From Eleginops maclovinus (taxonomy: Eukaryota > Chordata > Actinopteri > Perciformes > Eleginopidae), in assembly GCF_036324505.1 (NCBI RefSeq), contig NC_086363.1, positions 12,228,653 through 12,292,652 of the forward strand: a DNA stretch of 64,000 nucleotides, in the 5' to 3' direction. A model generated the notes under the pieces. That model had not been told where the DNA came from. It worked only from the letters and a program-made list of their open reading frames with translations, and searched no databases. The position numbers were made by a program, and so were the translations under genes. Positions 63,224 to 64,000 of the stretch are shown in pieces (positions within the stretch are counted from its first letter, which is position 1; each line of letters begins with the position of its first letter).

Positions 63224-64000
<777 letters not shown>

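Overview
The window is vertebrate nuclear DNA, almost certainly from a teleost fish. Genes are split into short exons with GT-AG introns. The DNA is full of long (CA/GT)n microsatellites, tRNA-derived SINEs and short terminal-inverted-repeat elements of fish type. No prokaryotic operon, phage, CRISPR or viral gene is visible. The species cannot be named from the sequence; a percomorph-like fish is a guess.

Positions 1-25198 (+) hold the 3' two thirds of epb41l2 (protein 4.1G). Sixteen core coding exons can be chained, with reading phase matching at every junction: FERM lobes F2 and F3, the FERM-adjacent region, the two-part spectrin-actin-binding (SAB) domain, an acidic U3 region and the conserved C-terminal domain with its stop codon. 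The 5' exons (N-terminal region and FERM F1) lie before the window. Between the core exons are further splice-bounded open segments that look like alternative exons. The most striking is 13714-14790, a long open frame with an acidic part and strongly hydrophobic segments. It resembles the large hydrophobic exon of the paralogue 4.1B and is followed by its own AATAAA. The 3' UTR runs from 25199 to about 27.2 or 29.2 kb and probably contains one intron.

Positions 29.2-62.1 kb are mostly non-coding. This part holds several DNA-transposon relics, two near-identical SINE copies, a 99-bp tandem duplication, a long hairpin and very long GT tracts. A perfect NRF1-type palindrome at 30436 may mark a promoter for an uncharacterised + strand transcript. 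A minus-strand exon at 32340-32527 encodes a small leucine-rich single-pass membrane protein and is a good candidate for smlr1.

Positions 62129-64000 (minus) hold the C-terminal coding exon and part of the preceding exon of tmem200a. The order epb41l2 > < smlr1-like < tmem200a, tail to tail, matches the human 6q23 arrangement as I remember it, and this supports all three names. The genes are neighbours by synteny. Nothing here shows that they work in one pathway: 4.1G is a membrane-skeleton adaptor, while the other two are small membrane proteins of poorly known role.
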